Source: Sphingorhabdus sp. Alg231-15 (GTDB lineage Bacteria > Pseudomonadota > Alphaproteobacteria > Sphingomonadales > Sphingomonadaceae). Taken from it: a DNA stretch of 64,000 nt. Under the pieces are notes generated by a model. That model was not told where the DNA came from. It did not search any database and was given only the letters and a program-made list of their open reading frames with translations. The DNA is taken from positions 1,178,001 through 1,242,000 of the forward strand of contig NZ_LT703001.1 of the NCBI RefSeq assembly GCF_900149705.1, read 5' to 3'. A program made the translations under genes and the position numbers. Positions 36,149 to 49,361 of the stretch are shown here, piece by piece. Each line of letters starts with the position of its first letter. Within the stretch, counting starts at the first letter, position 1.

Positions 36149-37699
36149 ATGATTAAAAAGCTCGCATTGGTTTTCACACTTGCTCTCACTGTTCTGTTTG
36201 CTGGGCCCGCTCATGCTGATCCTGCCGATATCGCGGCCGCCAGTCGTTCGGTCGTCCGCGTTGTATTGGCCGCAACAGATGGTGATAAAGTCGCTTTTGT
36301 GGGCCATGGTAGCGGCTTTGCGGTGGCGCCGGACAAGATTGTTACCAACGCCCATGTCGTCGAAATTGCGCGGCAAGAGAAATCCGTCGTTATCGGTATC
36401 GTACCTTCACAAGGCGGAACCAGCTATGGCGGAAGGGTTATCGCCTATTCCCCAGGTAATGATCTGGCGCTGATTCAGCTTCAGGATGGGGGACGACTGC
36501 CGCCCATTACGGTTTTCAGCGGTCCTGTGGCCGATGGAGCGGATGTGGTAGCAGTCGGCTATCCAGGTTCCGTGGATCGCGCTCAGGGCCTCAATCTCGA
36601 TGATCTCATCAACCCGATGTCACCGGTCAAAACGCGCGGCTCTGTCTCAGGCGGCCGGTCAACCAAACAATTTGATACTATTTTGCACACTGCGCCAATT
36701 GCCAGCGGCAACAGCGGTGGACCGCTCATAGACAATTGTGGGCGGATATTGGGCGCAAACAGCTTTGGTTCGCTATCTGACGGCAATGATGCTGAGTTTG
36801 GATTTGCTGTGTCCAGTCGTGAGATACTGTCCTTTCTGCGCAAAGCTGGCGTCAAAGTAGGGCTAACAGCCACACCCTGCCGTTCTGCAGCCGATATAAG
36901 CCTTCAGGAGCAACGCCGTGAAGCGGCTGCCCGAGCCAAAATTGAGGCCGCTCAAAAAGCCGAGGCAGCGCAGCGCCAGCAGACGGAGGCGAAGCTGCGG
37001 ACCTCCATCTCGCAGGACATTATTACCGAGCGCGAAAATCAAATGGCGATTGCCGCGTTAATGCTGGTGCTATCGCTGGTGGCAATTGGCGGAGCCGGCT
37101 ATCTGATGATTCAGGACAAACGTACACCAGCCATTGGAACCGCAGGTGGGGCCGCGTTGTTGCTGGTTGGCGCGATCCTTGTTTTTCTTTCCCGGCCGGC
37201 TTTTAGTGAGATTGATGATCGTGTCGCAGTCGCACTGAAGGAACAGCTGCCTGATCAGAATGGCACCGCTAGCGGACAAATAATCGCTACCTCGGGTCAG
37301 TACCAATGCCGCCTGAATCCCCAACGCAGCCGGATAACGGTTTCGCAGGCTGACTCGCTGGACATCGATTGGGCAGAAGGCGGCTGTATCAACGGACGCA
37401 CCCAATATGGCCGTGATGGCGCCCAATGGTCACGTATTTTTGTCCCCAATGAGGAACAGACGGTCACCATCAGCAGCTTTGACCCTGATCGACTGGAATT
37501 CACCACCGAGCGATATCTCCTGGGGCTGGCGGCGATGACGAAGGCCCGTGAGATCCGCAAGCAATATGGCAACCGGGCCTGCACCGCAGATGAAAAAGCA
37601 CTTTCCGATGTTGCGGATATGGTGAAGGCGATCCGAACCGAGTTACCTATGCAGACCAACGAGCGGCTAGTTTATGAATGCGAAAAAACTGCGCAATGA
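36149..37699 (+). CDS. trypsin-like serine protease with coiled coil, two membrane helices and unknown C-terminal domain
   Basis: A 516-residue protein. Signal peptide (ends PAHAD), then a trypsin/DegP-type protease domain (30-230) with intact triad: His in VTNAHVV, Asp in GNDLALIQL, Ser in ASGNSGGPLIDN. Next an alanine/glutamate-rich coiled coil (about 255-295), two membrane helices (MAIAALMLVLSLVAIGGAGY and AALLLVGAILVFL), and a 170-residue C-terminal region with cysteine pairs and no recognised domain. There is no PDZ domain, so it is not a standard DegP. The first helix pair would place protease and C-terminal part on the same side. Target unknown. Confidence 0.85.
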   Translation: MIKKLALVFTLALTVLFAGPAHADPADIAAASRSVVRVVLAATDGDKVAFVGHGSGFAVAPDKIVTNAHVVEIARQEKSVVIGIVPSQGGTSYGGRVIAYSPGNDLALIQLQDGGRLPPITVFSGPVADGADVVAVGYPGSVDRAQGLNLDDLINPMSPVKTRGSVSGGRSTKQFDTILHTAPIASGNSGGPLIDNCGRILGANSFGSLSDGNDAEFGFAVSSREILSFLRKAGVKVGLTATPCRSAADISLQEQRREAAARAKIEAAQKAEAAQRQQTEAKLRTSISQDIITERENQMAIAALMLVLSLVAIGGAGYLMIQDKRTPAIGTAGGAALLLVGAILVFLSRPAFSEIDDRVAVALKEQLPDQNGTASGQIIATSGQYQCRLNPQRSRITVSQADSLDIDWAEGGCINGRTQYGRDGAQWSRIFVPNEEQTVTISSFDPDRLEFTTERYLLGLAAMTKAREIRKQYGNRACTADEKALSDVADMVKAIRTELPMQTNERLVYECEKTAQ

Positions 37700-37712
37700 T
37701 TGCTGACTTGCT

Positions 37713-38939
37713 ATGATCGCAGACAAGCAGCGTAAGTCGGCAATGCGCTTCGTGCTGTTGACGGTTTTCATCTATTCCGTTGGCTTTGGCATCATCATGC
37801 CGGTGCTGCCAGAGCTTATTCAGGAACTGGAGGGCGTCAGCCTGTCCGAGGCAACTATGCTCGGCGGCTTTATCAGCGCTTCTTACGCGTTGTTCCAATT
37901 TCTCATGGGTCCGCTGGTCGGCAATCTCGGTGACCGTTTTGGTCGTCGACCCGTATTTCTGCTCTCTCTGCTTGCGTTTGGAATTGACTTTGCGTTGATG
38001 GGTTTTGCGACATCAATAGTGTGGTTGTTCATTGGTCGCTCCATCGCCGGTGGTCTTGGCGCCATATTCGGCCCGGCCAATGCTGCCATGGCTGACATGT
38101 CGAGCGACGAAGATCGCGCCAAAAGCTTTGGATTGGTCGGAGCCGCCTTCGGCATTGGCTTCATAGTTGGTCCAGCTTTAGGCGGGTTTTTGGGCGATTA
38201 TGGGACGCGTATCCCGTTTTTTGTGGCTGGCGGGCTGGCTTTCCTCAATTTCATATATGGCTGGTTTGCTTTTCCAGAAACCATGGCACCGGAAGAAAAG
38301 CGCAGCTTTGAATGGAAACGTGCCAATCCAATGGGAGCCTTGCTCAATCTCGGCAAATTGCCAAACTTGCTTGGCGTTGCCGTGATCTATTTTCTGTGGA
38401 TGCTCAGCAGCTCCATCTATCCAACCAGTTGGTCCTTTTTTGCTCCGGCGCAATATGGTTGGGATAGTAAAATGGTCGGATTGTCCCTGACTTGTGTGGG
38501 GCTGTCGATGGCGCTCGTTCAGGCGTTTTTGATTGGTCGATTTGTCAGTGCTGTCGGCGAACGAAAAACCGCAATGTTCGGAATATTCGTCGCGATTGTG
38601 ATTTTTGCAGTCTACGTGCTGGTGGACGTCAGCTGGGTTGCGCTGTCCATGTGTCTGGTTGTTGGATTACAGGGCATGGCCATGCCCAGCATTAACGCGA
38701 TGATGTCTCGCCGCACGCCGAGCAACATGCAAGGAGAATTACAGGGATTTAATGGCAGCATGGCCGCGCTTGCCGCCCTGATCGCGCCGCTTCTTTATAA
38801 CGGCTCGCTATCCTATTTTACCAGTGATGCAGCGCCCTTTCGCTTTGTTGGCGCACCGTTCGCCATTGCCGCATTTGTCGGACTGATCCCGCTAATCTTG
38901 TTGATGATTGTCAAGCCCGCGCCTGACAATAAACAGTAA
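37713..38939 (+). CDS. MFS transporter, TetA-like drug:proton antiporter family
   Basis: A 408-residue, 12-helix major facilitator. The N-terminus IYSVGFGIIMPVLPELIQEL carries the antiporter motif D1-like sequence. The loop 2-3 motif A is GNLGDRFGRRPV, and AAFGIGFIVGPALGGFLGD is the motif C typical of drug exporters. It resembles TetA/TCR proteins, but specificity for tetracycline cannot be claimed. 13 nt separate it from the protease gene, so they may be cotranscribed. Confidence 0.9.
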   Translation: MIADKQRKSAMRFVLLTVFIYSVGFGIIMPVLPELIQELEGVSLSEATMLGGFISASYALFQFLMGPLVGNLGDRFGRRPVFLLSLLAFGIDFALMGFATSIVWLFIGRSIAGGLGAIFGPANAAMADMSSDEDRAKSFGLVGAAFGIGFIVGPALGGFLGDYGTRIPFFVAGGLAFLNFIYGWFAFPETMAPEEKRSFEWKRANPMGALLNLGKLPNLLGVAVIYFLWMLSSSIYPTSWSFFAPAQYGWDSKMVGLSLTCVGLSMALVQAFLIGRFVSAVGERKTAMFGIFVAIVIFAVYVLVDVSWVALSMCLVVGLQGMAMPSINAMMSRRTPSNMQGELQGFNGSMAALAALIAPLLYNGSLSYFTSDAAPFRFVGAPFAIAAFVGLIPLILLMIVKPAPDNKQ

Positions 38940-38948
38940 TATTCGGGT

Positions 38949-39698
38949 TCAGCGCTGATTGCCGTATATCTTTACCGCCTCCGCTTCAAATGCGGCCATC
39001 GCAGCCATCCAGGGGCCTGGGCCATAGCTGATGCGTGCAACGCCCAACTCGGCTAATCGGGAAATGGATGGGCTATCCGGCATTCTCATGATGTTGACCG
39101 GCAAAGCTGCAATGTCGCAAATATCGCCAATCAACTTTTCATCGGCTGCAAAGGGAATGAAAAAACTGCCAGCGCCTGCATCGGCGTAGGCCTGACAACG
39201 TTCCAACGCTTTATGGGCCAGCGCATCATCATGATCTGGCAAAGGTGTCTGGATAAACAGATCCGTACGTGCATTGATGAACAACCCACTATCGGCGGCG
39301 GCCTTTATACGTTGGGACTGAACGGACACATCGCGTAGTCCGCCCGCCGACAAATCCTGATCTTCCAGATTAAGGCCAGCCACGCCTGCCTCTTTCATCA
39401 GCCGTGCGTTTGCACCAACCGCAGATGCATCATCTCCATAACCGGTTTCCAGATCAATTGTGACCGGCACATCGACCGCAGATACAATATGTTTGGCATT
39501 GGCCAGAGCAAAATCAAAGGGCAGCTTCTCACCATCCTCAAAACCTTGCGCACCAGCAACGGACAAGCTGCCCGTTGCAACCGCCTTTGCCCCTGCACGA
39601 GCCGCAACCTGAGCACTGCCCGCATCCCAGATATTGTAAAGGATAAGCGGCTTGCCCGGTTGATGCAGTTCAGCAAATTGGGCGATCATATCCGTCAT
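38949..39698 (-). CDS. isocitrate lyase / PEP mutase superfamily protein
   Basis: A 249-residue TIM-barrel enzyme: LYNIWDAGSAQVAARAGAKA, ATGSLSVAGAQGFED, the Mg-binding DLETGYGDD, then GLNLEDQDLSAGG and INARTDLF. The isocitrate lyase KKCGH loop is absent, so it belongs to the PEP mutase / 2-methylisocitrate-lyase-like side, as a carboxy-lyase or phosphonate-type mutase of unknown substrate. The ATG at 39698 overlaps the ada stop by 4 nt (ATGA), making it the second gene of the ada operon. Confidence 0.88.
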   Translation of the reverse strand: MTDMIAQFAELHQPGKPLILYNIWDAGSAQVAARAGAKAVATGSLSVAGAQGFEDGEKLPFDFALANAKHIVSAVDVPVTIDLETGYGDDASAVGANARLMKEAGVAGLNLEDQDLSAGGLRDVSVQSQRIKAAADSGLFINARTDLFIQTPLPDHDDALAHKALERCQAYADAGAGSFFIPFAADEKLIGDICDIAALPVNIMRMPDSPSISRLAELGVARISYGPGPWMAAMAAFEAEAVKIYGNQR

Positions 39699-40735
39699 TT
39701 CGCGGCTTCCTTTTCGAGCAAACGTTCTTTTATCTCTAGTCCATAGGCATAGCCGCCCATGCTGCCATCGCTGCGCACCACGCGGTGGCACGGGATTAAC
39801 ACCGCAACATTATTGGCACCATTGGCACTGCCCACAGCGCGCACCGCTTTGGGCTTGCCAATGGCGGCTGCAATATCGGCATAGCTACGTGTCTCGCCAA
39901 GCGGTATTTTCTGAAGTTCCTGCCAAACCGCCTCCTGAAACGCGGTACCCTGCACGTCCAAAGGAATATGGCTGAAGTCACCGGGTTTCTCGACAGAGGC
40001 CGTGATTTGCCCGACCAAGGCCTGAAATGCATCATCACCCGGCTGCAGGTCAGCTTTGGGGAAGCGGGCACTCAATTCCTCTTCACCTTCGTTGAAGGAC
40101 AAACAGCAGACACCCTTGTCCGTGGCAGCCACCATCATTGTTCCCAATGATGTCTCGACATTAGCCCAGCGGATCGTGACCCCCGCCCCGCCATTTTTCC
40201 AAGCACTTGGTTTCATGCCTAATCTCTTTCCATTATCTGCGTAAAATCGGGATGCTGAGCCATAGCCGGCATCGTAGATGGCTTCGGTAACAGAAGCACC
40301 GCTGTCGAGCGCCTCCTTGGCACGTTCGGAACGCAGAGCGCGCGCATAAGCCGCTGGTGACAATCCCATTTCGCGCTTGAATATGCGCTGCAAATGGGTG
40401 GGTGAATAGCTGGTCATCTCGCCCAGCTCATCCAATGCCGGCGCCGTTTCAGCCATACGGATCGCATCAATCACGGCTTTTACCGCCGCATCATCACGCG
40501 CGACATCTTTGGGCATGCAGCGCAGACAAGCGCGTAATCCTTCCGCTTCCGCCTGTTCCGGCTTAGCAAAGAAGCGTACATTTTCTCGCTTGGGATGCCG
40601 CGCTGCACAGGAAGGACGGCAATAAATACCGGTGGTTAGCACGCCGGTCACAAACTTGCCGTCAAATGCCCGGTCACGGTTGGCTACCGCCTGCCAGGCT
40701 CTATTGTCATCGATCAAGGATTCGTCTTTGTTCAT
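39695..40735 (-). CDS. ada: bifunctional Ada: AraC regulator and O6-methylguanine-DNA methyltransferase
   Basis: A 346-residue full-length Ada. The N-terminal zinc domain has the four cysteines at 39, 43, 70 and 73 (GIYCRPSCAAR and RACLRCMP); the first is the phosphotriester methyl acceptor and activator switch. The AraC helix-turn-helix follows (YSPTHLQRIFKREMGLSPAA), then the methyltransferase domain with the acceptor cysteine in VLIPCHRVV. It repairs alkylated DNA and activates its own operon when methylated. The start at 40735 matches the Ada family N-terminus; the frame open to 40975 is an unlikely extension. Confidence 0.95.
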   Translation of the reverse strand: MNKDESLIDDNRAWQAVANRDRAFDGKFVTGVLTTGIYCRPSCAARHPKRENVRFFAKPEQAEAEGLRACLRCMPKDVARDDAAVKAVIDAIRMAETAPALDELGEMTSYSPTHLQRIFKREMGLSPAAYARALRSERAKEALDSGASVTEAIYDAGYGSASRFYADNGKRLGMKPSAWKNGGAGVTIRWANVETSLGTMMVAATDKGVCCLSFNEGEEELSARFPKADLQPGDDAFQALVGQITASVEKPGDFSHIPLDVQGTAFQEAVWQELQKIPLGETRSYADIAAAIGKPKAVRAVGSANGANNVAVLIPCHRVVRSDGSMGGYAYGLEIKERLLEKEAAK

Positions 40736-41013
40736 GTTGTTCTTTTGCCAGCCTTTGCCGACCCTCGCATCCCGTATCTTGCGATCAAAGCAAAATCTTA
40801 CCTCTGAGATAATCAAACAGCTTGAAATTCCGCCTTTTTTGGCAAAGTTTAAAAAGCGTTCGAGTGCTATCTTGCATCGCAGCAAAATGGTTGCTAGACG
40901 CCGCCCATCCGAAGGCGAGATGCTGTCATTTTCGTCGGTATTCGGGAATACATTACATACCAGTTTTTTGGTCAATTTTCAGATCAATAATTCAGGCACG
41001 GAGTAACGAACGC

Positions 41014-45452
<4,439 letters not shown>

Positions 45453-45455
45453 TCC

Positions 45456-45482
45456 ATTCCCCCTCCCTCACGGGAGGGGAAT
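45456..45482. repeat. GC-rich hairpin between atpD and atpC
   Basis: ATTCCCCCTCCC (45456-45467), loop TCAC, GGGAGGGGAAT (45472-45482): 11 paired bases with one bulged C. It begins just after the atpD stop and ends about 14 nt before the atpC ATG. Without a T-run it is not a standard terminator. It may stabilise the upstream mRNA or lower atpC output; palindromes of this CCCTCCC-GGGAGGG type are, from memory, widespread intergenic repeats in this bacterial group. Confidence 0.7.
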
Positions 45483-45496
45483 AGGGACATAGATTG

Positions 45497-45754
45497 ATGG
45501 CAAACCTACATTTCGAACTCGTAACTCCTGAAAAGCTTGTCCGCTCGGATGATGTTTATATGGTTGTTGTTCCCGGCGCAGAAGGCGACTTTGGCGTATT
45601 GGCTGGCCACGCGCCGTTTATGTCCACCATCCGTGATGCAGAATTGTCCATTTACGCCAGCGAGGGTGCAGAGGCTGAAGTCATAACCGTTCAGGGTGGA
45701 TTTGCCGAAGTAAACGAAAAAGGCCTGACGGTATTGGCCGAGGCCGTTTCCTAA
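45497..45754 (+). CDS. atpC: F1Fo ATP synthase epsilon subunit (short form)
   Basis: An 85-residue epsilon subunit consisting of the N-terminal beta-sandwich only ([57 protein letters not shown]). The C-terminal helical inhibitory arm found in E. coli is missing, as is common in alphaproteobacteria, where the zeta protein inhibits instead. Start ATG 45497 (a TTG precedes it). Its TAA overlaps the stop of the convergent transporter gene. Confidence 0.94.
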   Translation: MANLHFELVTPEKLVRSDDVYMVVVPGAEGDFGVLAGHAPFMSTIRDAELSIYASEGAEAEVITVQGGFAEVNEKGLTVLAEAVS

Positions 45755-46686
45755 GCCTCTACGACCGTTGCCGCCCGGCGTTCGCTGCGCCAGAGGAACA
45801 GACCGCTCAGCAAGATCAGGCTGCCGCCGACCAGAGCCAGCGGTTCAATCGCGTCTCCAAATATGAAAACGCTGATCAGTGATGCGATGATCAGCTGGAT
45901 ATAGACAATCGGTGCTATTGCCGCTGCTGTCGTCCGCATGGTCGCCATATAGAGCAGAAAATGACAACTTGTCGCCGTAATCGCGACGACCGCACAGCGC
46001 AGAATAACATCCCAGTCCGGTGCTCCCGGAACATGCATTACCGGAAACAGGAAATGCCCAGTCGTAGCGGCAATCGAGAGGAATATGGCGGCCCAGAAAG
46101 CGATATAGAACTGCGCCGCAAAGATCGATCGCTGGCTGGATACCATGCGATTCAGGATCAACATTGCTGCCATCGCAACAGCAGAGATTAGTGGCAAAAC
46201 GGCAACCAGACCAAAAGCCGCAACATTGGGCTGTAACATGATCAACACGCCACCAAATGCAACAATCGTTGCTATCCATGTCACCGGGCGCATTTTCTCT
46301 TTCAGGAACCAGCCTGAGAATAAAGCCGTCAGGATTGGATTGATAAAGGATATCGCAACAGCATCCGCCAGCGGCATTATGTAAATGGCAGAAAAGAACG
46401 TAATAGTGCCAACCGACAAGGCAAAGCCACGCGCAGCATGCAACCAAGGCCTGCTGATCTGGAAGCCTGCCCTGCCCTCGCGCCAGAAAAGAATGGCAGC
46501 AAGAGCGATTGCTCCAATGGTGAATCGCAGGGCCGCAACCGCGGGTGCAGGCCAGTCGCCAGCCATAGATTTAATGAACGCATCACCGATCGGAAAGCCC
46601 GAAAAAGCAATTAGGGCCAGCAAGATACCGCTGCCTGCAACTGTTTTTCCGATATTTTTATCTGCCTGCAAAACCCGTCCGATCAC
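45751..46686 (-). CDS. EamA/DMT-superfamily transporter
   Basis: A 311-residue protein with about ten transmembrane helices in two repeated EamA halves. Signatures are the end of the first half, [20 protein letters not shown], and the second, [20 protein letters not shown]. Such proteins export or exchange metabolites, and the substrate is unknown. A leucine/alanine-rich cytoplasmic tail is short. Convergent with atpC, sharing CTAA so that both stops overlap. Confidence 0.86.
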   Translation of the reverse strand: MIGRVLQADKNIGKTVAGSGILLALIAFSGFPIGDAFIKSMAGDWPAPAVAALRFTIGAIALAAILFWREGRAGFQISRPWLHAARGFALSVGTITFFSAIYIMPLADAVAISFINPILTALFSGWFLKEKMRPVTWIATIVAFGGVLIMLQPNVAAFGLVAVLPLISAVAMAAMLILNRMVSSQRSIFAAQFYIAFWAAIFLSIAATTGHFLFPVMHVPGAPDWDVILRCAVVAITATSCHFLLYMATMRTTAAAIAPIVYIQLIIASLISVFIFGDAIEPLALVGGSLILLSGLFLWRSERRAATVVEA

Positions 46687-46859
46687 AATGAGCGCTTAAC
46701 CACCGATTGCAGGCTATTCAGCAACACACAACCATCATTTTTCGTCGAAACAGGTGATAGAAAACCAAAACTGTCCCACCACCATTATCCAAACATTAAC
46801 CATTTTCCTTGAAAGAGATGTCTGATGATTTGGGAACAAACTATTTCCGGCGGAGAGAC

Positions 46860-48386
46860 ATGAGCGCATTTGGTAAGAAAAACGGATTAGGCGGTGGCAG
46901 ACCGTCATTTGGCGTTGCGAAGCCTATGTCTGGCGGCGGAGGATCGAAACCCGCTGATCAGGATAATGCAGATAAGTCAGAGGGTGGCGACCAATTTCCT
47001 CCCATCGACGCTGTTCCCCTTCCCGGCGAACAGCAGGCCGCTGCACCGGATAAAGACGATGCAATGTCGCGTCTGGCCGAACGTTCTCAACCAATGGCCG
47101 AACAAGGCGACAAGGATGAAGGCTTTGGCGCATCCGTCCATAAAATTAAAGAACAGGTGCTTCCGCGCCTGTTAGAACGGGTTGATCCCGAAGCGGCGGC
47201 GACACTCAATAAAGAGGAGCTGACCGAAGAATTCCGCCCGATTATCATGGAAGTGCTGACCGAGCTGAAACTGACGCTGAACCGGCGCGAGCAATTTGCG
47301 CTTGAAAAAGTGCTGGTTGATGAACTGCTCGGTTTTGGACCACTCGAGGAGCTACTCCAGAACCCAGATATTTCCGATATCATGGTCAACGGTCCTGAAC
47401 AGACCTATATTGAGATTAAGGGTAAACTGGAAATCGCGCCGATTAAGTTCCGCGACGAAGAACATCTCTTTCAGATCGCCCAGCGGATCGTGAACCAAGT
47501 TGGCCGCCGCGTTGACCAAACCACCCCGCTTGCCGATGCGCGCTTGGCCGATGGTTCTCGTGTGAACGTGATTGTGCCGCCGCTGAGCCTTAAAGGCACA
47601 GCCATCTCCATCCGTAAATTCTCTGACACACCGATTACGCTCGACATGATGCAGGGCTTTGGCTCGATGTCGACGGCCATGTGTACGGCGCTGAAAATTG
47701 CCGGTGCCTGCCGTTTTAATGTTGTTATCTCTGGCGGTACGGGTTCTGGTAAAACGACTATGCTCAACGCCATGTCGAAAATGATCGACCCGGGTGAGCG
47801 CGTGCTGACTATCGAGGATGCTGCCGAGCTTCGTTTGCAGCAACCGCACTGGCTGCCACTCGAAACCCGTCCGCCTAACCTCGAAGGCGAAGGCGCCATT
47901 ACCATTGGTGACCTCGTGAAAAACGCCTTGCGTATGCGTCCTGACCGGATCATTCTGGGTGAGATTCGTGGCGCTGAATGTTTTGACCTTCTCGCTGCCA
48001 TGAACACCGGCCATGATGGCTCGATGTGTACGCTTCACGCCAATAGTCCGCGCGAGTGTCTTGGCCGTATGGAAAACATGATTTTGATGGGTGACATTAA
48101 AATCCCGAAAGAAGCCATTTCACGCCAGATTGCAGAATCTGTTGATCTGATTGTTCAGGTGAAGCGCCTCCGCGATGGTTCACGCCGGACGACCAACATT
48201 ACCGAAGTGATCGGGATGGAGGGCGACGTGATCGTGACGCAGGAATTGTTCAAATATCAATATCTGGACGAGGATGCCGACGGCAAGATCATCGGTGAAT
48301 ATCAATCCTCCGGCCTCCGCCCTTATACGCTTGAAAAAGCGCGGCAATATGGTTTTGAGCAACCGTTACTTGAGGCCTGCCTCTAA
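46860..48386 (+). CDS. cpaF: CpaF/TadA-family type IV pilus secretion ATPase
   Basis: A 508-residue secretion ATPase. A glycine-rich disordered N-terminus (to about 95) precedes the TadA core: LLGFGPLEELLQNPDISDIM, Walker A ISGGTGSGKTTMLN, VLTIEDAAELRL (Asp box), LRMRPDRIILGEIRGAECFD (Walker B) and the His box GHDGSMCTLHANS. It powers Flp/Tad pilus assembly at the inner membrane. No other cpa/tad gene is within reach, so this is an orphan copy or serves a distant cluster. The ATG at 46860 has GGAG upstream; the frame from 46809 is longer without a ribosome site. Confidence 0.94.
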   Translation: MSAFGKKNGLGGGRPSFGVAKPMSGGGGSKPADQDNADKSEGGDQFPPIDAVPLPGEQQAAAPDKDDAMSRLAERSQPMAEQGDKDEGFGASVHKIKEQVLPRLLERVDPEAAATLNKEELTEEFRPIIMEVLTELKLTLNRREQFALEKVLVDELLGFGPLEELLQNPDISDIMVNGPEQTYIEIKGKLEIAPIKFRDEEHLFQIAQRIVNQVGRRVDQTTPLADARLADGSRVNVIVPPLSLKGTAISIRKFSDTPITLDMMQGFGSMSTAMCTALKIAGACRFNVVISGGTGSGKTTMLNAMSKMIDPGERVLTIEDAAELRLQQPHWLPLETRPPNLEGEGAITIGDLVKNALRMRPDRIILGEIRGAECFDLLAAMNTGHDGSMCTLHANSPRECLGRMENMILMGDIKIPKEAISRQIAESVDLIVQVKRLRDGSRRTTNITEVIGMEGDVIVTQELFKYQYLDEDADGKIIGEYQSSGLRPYTLEKARQYGFEQPLLEACL

Positions 48387-48922
48387 GCAACTTCCAAAGC
48401 TTCGGCGAAATATTTGCCGTTTTTTGCGAGAAGATATTCTGTTGTCGGGGGAAACCCGTCGAGCACTTTTCTTTGCACAAGCCGCTGCGCTGTTGTGGCC
48501 TTTAAGCTGAGCGAAACAGCGCGCGGCGATGCCTCTGGCAAAGCCCGCTCTATGCCACTGAAACGAGTCTGACCGGCCGCGAGAACGTGAACCAGCGGCA
48601 GGGTCCAGCGGGTCATGTCTTTTACAGGAATTTCAAGACGGTTCTGCGTCCTAATGATCGAGCTTGCCACTTGCGCCAGCGCCTCGCCGCTTTCCGTCAA
48701 CAAATATTCGGGGCGCAGCGGATGACCATGGCCCGGATTGCGGATCACCCAACCCGCATCGATAAGTTGTTCCAGCGCCCGAGACAGGCTGTCCCGCGAC
48801 AGACCAACGTGATTCAATATCTCCACAAAGCGCGCACCTCTGCCAGAAAGCGCTGCCAGTATCGCAATGGTCCAACGATAGCGACTGAGCGCGAGAACCG
48901 TCGATAGAGATAAAATTGACAT
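48383..48922 (-). CDS. tandem winged-helix transcriptional regulator (HxlR-like)
   Basis: A 179-residue protein made of two similar winged-helix units. The first (RYRWTIAILAALSGRGARFV, LSRDSLSRALEQLIDAGWV, EYLLTESGEAL) resembles HxlR proteins; the second (MTRWTLPLVHVLAAGQTRFS, VSLSLKATTAQRLVQRKVL, EYLLAKNGKYFA) repeats the plan. HxlR regulators normally have one unit and dimerise; a fused pseudo-dimer is unusual. Divergent from the VOC gene at 48990, its likely target. Convergent with cpaF, sharing CTAA stops. Confidence 0.8.
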   Translation of the reverse strand: MSILSLSTVLALSRYRWTIAILAALSGRGARFVEILNHVGLSRDSLSRALEQLIDAGWVIRNPGHGHPLRPEYLLTESGEALAQVASSIIRTQNRLEIPVKDMTRWTLPLVHVLAAGQTRFSGIERALPEASPRAVSLSLKATTAQRLVQRKVLDGFPPTTEYLLAKNGKYFAEALEVA

Positions 48923-48989
48923 AATATTTTATCTACTATACTTTTCTGACCATAAATCAACCGCGACTCGAAAAGCAGGAGTGTTCAAC

Positions 48990-49361
48990 ATGACTATTAG
49001 CTATGACGGCGACCTTACCGTTTCCATGGGCGTCAGCGATATCGATGCATCCATCGAATGGTATGCGAATATCTTGAATTTTGAGCTTCTTTACAAGAAT
49101 GAGGAAATTGCCTGGGGCGAGATGTCCACCGGACTGGCCAACGTCAATCTGGGTCTTAGCCAGCTTGAGAAGGTGGAAAAAGGCGGCGGAGCCACTCCTG
49201 TCTGGGGCGTGAAGGACATAGTTGAGGCCAAGGCTAGTCTGGACGCGGCAAAGGTGAAGCAGGACGGGGAAATCCAGCATATTCCTGGTTTGGTAAAACT
49301 GCTGACCTTCTATGATCCTGACGACAACGCGATGATGTTGTTCGAGAATGACAGTCAATGA
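48990..49361 (+). CDS. VOC-family (glyoxalase/bleomycin-resistance-like) protein
   Basis: A 123-residue protein with the VOC fold: VSMGVSDIDASIEWYANILN at the N-terminus and LLTFYDPDDNAMMLFEND at the C-terminus, the latter containing a metal-ligand-like glutamate. Soluble, substrate unknown. Start ATG 48990 with AGGAG 8 nt upstream; a GTG three codons earlier is possible. It is followed, with 4-nt overlap, by a secreted protein gene, and faces the tandem winged-helix regulator. Confidence 0.85.
   Translation: MTISYDGDLTVSMGVSDIDASIEWYANILNFELLYKNEEIAWGEMSTGLANVNLGLSQLEKVEKGGGATPVWGVKDIVEAKASLDAAKVKQDGEIQHIPGLVKLLTFYDPDDNAMMLFENDSQ

Noticed and set aside
37713-38939. Tetracycline resistance gene
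   Set aside because: The protein is TetA-like in fold and motifs, but many chromosomal relatives do not export tetracycline; specificity is not supported by sequence alone.
38949-39698. Isocitrate lyase (glyoxylate shunt)
   Set aside because: Too short, and the KKCGH catalytic loop is missing; only the broader PEP mutase / lyase superfamily is supported.
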